A program made the position numbers and the translations under genes. Shown in pieces: positions 62,301 through 64,000 of a stretch of 64,000 nt of DNA. This stretch comes from Candidatus Leptofilum gracile (GTDB lineage: Bacteria; Chloroflexota; Anaerolineae; Promineifilales; Promineifilaceae). Location of the stretch: NCBI GenBank assembly GCA_016713825.1, contig JADJOJ010000012.1, forward strand, positions 248,001 to 312,000, given 5' to 3'. The notes beneath the pieces are model-generated. The model did no database searches. It was not told the DNA's origin and saw only the letters and a list, made by a program, of their open reading frames with translations. Numbering within the stretch: the stretch's first letter is position 1; every line of letters starts with the position of its first letter.

Positions 62301-62997
62301 GAAAGCTGGGTGGGATTTTTTCCATCGGCGTCCATTACCCAAATGCGCCATCCTCCTGAGCGATCTGAAACAAACAAAAGTTTACTGCCGTCAGGGGACC
62401 AGGAAGGCTGGCCATCATAGGCAGGGTGCTGGGTCAATCGCTGCTGGCTCTGGCCTGAGGCAGCCATTACATACACCTCATACTGACCATCTCGATTGCT
62501 TTGGAAGACGATCTTGGAGCCGTCGGGTGACCAGCAGGGATTCAACTCATCGTAGCTATTGTGGGTAAGTTGTTTTAGGGAGGTGCCGTTTGTATAAATG
62601 GTAAAGATATCATTGTCCCCGTCCCGATCTGAGGAAAAGGTGACCCGCTGACTTCCACGATCGAGGTTCGGACCCAGGTCGGTGCCTGAATCATAGGTCA
62701 ATCGCTGCTCACTGCTGCCATCATCGTGGGCCAGATAAATATCCCAATTTCCTTCTCGATAGGCGTAATAAGCGACTCGGGACCATGACAACAACGAGGC
62801 CGATTGTTCCTGTAGCCGGAAACTGGTCCTTTCGGTGGTTAATGGCAGTTGGTTGGGGACTTCGTCAATACCATAGATTAGCGGTGGTGTCGTGCGGGTT
62901 CGGGGCTGGACAGCGGCGTGGGTATCGGTAGTGATAACGAGAATTGTGCTGAGGAAAAGAAAGGGACGAACAGGAAAACGAATAAACGTGAACGCAT
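59358..62997 (-). pseudogene. Secreted beta-propeller protein, two frameshifts
   Basis: If repaired, about 1210 residues. The signal peptide starts at the ATG at 62997 (MRSRLFVFLFV); the frame slips in GTCCC at about 62962 and continues through TDTHAAVQPRTRT. Residues 90-300 hold at least four TolB/PD40 blades (SPDGSKIVFQSNRDG, SPDGSKLLFVSDRSG, SPDGNQIAYDADGN, SPDGKRLAFTRAE). A fibronectin-like part follows. A second slip at about 61150 separates EIFYSSR from APDGTWDTPLIIS, after which sialidase-like blades continue. The end is a CARDB/DUF11-like domain with the tail KPTFLPFVMK. Extracellular; role unknown. Confidence 0.82.
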
Positions 62998-64000
62998 GAT
63001 GAACCTCCCAAAGCTATCCGACAAAGTATGAACTGATACAGGAAATGAAGAACCTGTTTTCATTCTGTTATGAAGATTATACGATGGTCTCGTGGGAGGA
63101 AGTGCCAGTTTACTGCCAGAAAGATGCCATTTTCCGCTTGCCGTGCAGGTTGGCTTGAATTGGGCAAAGCCATTCGGCCGCATATCAATTTAGGCAGGCA
63201 TATGTACGTCGTCAAAGGTTCTGGGACACCTGTAGGTCTGCGCTTTAGTAAAATTGTTGTTGGCAACGGCCATGCATTCCCGTAACACAGGTCTTTTGTT
63301 TGAAAATGTTTCCCGGTTTGTGGAGACGACGAGCGAATGCGGGTGCTCAGCTTGTTTGCTCTTCCCCTACGTTATTTGACGTCAAACAAGTTTGAAAAGA
63401 TTTCCCCACCTGTTCGCTCTATAGTGACCCGGAAGTGTTATCAATTTCTTCGTAAGGACATTCTTTGTAGAAGAACCAGTACAATGGCGTAGGGGCACTT
63501 TTGGTTTGAGCTGTAGCGTTGGTTTGGAGAAACTGTCTCAGTGTGGCGCGCGCTAACTCACCCTGGTTCCCATAAATAATTTGTAATGGCGGGTTCCTCT
63601 CAGTTCTTGAGGAGCCTATTTCCCAATGCCATCCATACCGAGAGCGGCACACGGCCAGGCGAATACGGCCGATTTCCGTGGTAAGCCATTTTGGGTATCT
63701 CCCATATTCGTGCGTTAATATACGCTAAGAAACAGGGGTTTGATAATTGGTTTTTGGCAAACGGCCGATTGTGGGGAACGGCCGTTGCTGATTCGAGTTG
63801 ATTCAGATTGTCACCAAATGAAAAGCGTTAGCGAAAGCAACTTGTTTCTGAGGCGTCTCCCAAGCAGTAAATTCAGAAAATCAAGCCAAATATCAGTGAT
63901 CGAGACATCGAATATGCGTCTGAGAGCCGTTCTAAGAAATTTTAGGTTTTTTTTCGCTGGGAATTTTGGGCCATTTAGCTACACTACGGCAAGCTTAATT
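62998..64000. other. End region without clear genes
   Basis: About 1 kb. A minus-strand frame from about 63723 to 63419 is open for about 100 codons (GRYPKWLTTEIGRIRLAV, then WEIGSSRTERNPPLQIIYG) but has no start codon and no recognised family, so it may be a frameshifted gene end. One ACGGCCGT lies near 63777. No convincing gene, terminator or transposon end was identified. Confidence 0.4.

Noticed and set aside
63070..63285. 71-codon plus-strand ORF
   Set aside because: Basic, unbalanced translation without ribosome site; the opposite strand has an equally unconvincing frame.

Overview
The window looks like chromosomal DNA of an uncultured Chloroflexota bacterium, probably of the Anaerolineae. 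This is inferred from gene content, not from any database search. The pointers are a LysW-carrier lysine pathway, many large membrane glycosyltransferases with long extracytoplasmic tails, LysM and SH3-type surface proteins with Thr/Pro-rich linkers, a kinase-caspase fusion, and a secreted protein ending in a hydrophobic FLPFVMK tail. No rRNA, tRNA, CRISPR array or intact insertion sequence was seen.

Layout. 0.1-3.1 kb (minus): lysW-lysX-lysY-lysZ, the carrier-protein branch of alpha-aminoadipate lysine synthesis. 3.1-3.5 kb: two tiny Lys-rich ORFs between strong terminators. 3.5-10.8 kb: a Ser/Thr kinase with a caspase-like domain, a LysM lipoprotein, ClpC and an S1-domain protein. 10.9-18.7 kb (plus): three overlapping membrane glycosyltransferase genes. 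19.4-36.6 kb (minus): a C1-metabolism island with formate-THF ligase, methyl-THF:corrinoid methyltransferase, MetF, MetV, corrinoid protein, a corrinoid-reactivating Fe-S ASKHA protein, a PF13769-type small protein, EtfA, EtfB, a dimethylglycine dehydrogenase-like flavoprotein, an MttB-family methyltransferase without pyrrolysine, a GntR regulator and an MFS transporter. 36.6-43.8 kb (minus): a surface-polymer group (SH3 protein, DUF4012, DUF2723, GT2, UPF0104 flippase-like, two small membrane proteins). 44.2-48.7 kb: radA, a copper chaperone, and a GH99-like LysM protein. 49.0-54.1 kb (plus): a BMP-type nucleoside ABC transporter with frameshifts in every gene. 54.2-56.6 kb (minus): a luciferase-like flavin oxidoreductase and threonine synthase. 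56.7-64 kb: small unknown genes, a 130-bp exact repeat with RNA-like folding, and a frameshifted beta-propeller secreted protein.

How the C1 genes may fit together (inference): a quaternary amine such as glycine betaine enters by the MFS carrier. MttB moves one methyl group to the corrinoid protein, and the AcsE/MtgA-like enzyme passes it to THF. MetF/MetV oxidise methyl-THF, and Fhs recovers ATP and formate. The remaining dimethylglycine or sarcosine is demethylated by the flavoprotein, which hands electrons to EtfAB. The ASKHA protein keeps the corrinoid active.

Two genome-wide signals stand out. First, the 8-bp palindrome ACGGCCGT occurs about 110 times (hand count; about one expected by chance), inside genes in several reading frames as well as between genes. 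It is absent from the nucleoside-transporter operon. Second, at least six genes have a TANNNT -10 box exactly 7-8 nt before the start codon, which suggests leaderless transcripts. Single-base frameshifts, nearly all in homopolymers, cluster only between 49 and 63 kb, which suggests either lower consensus quality there or recent gene decay.
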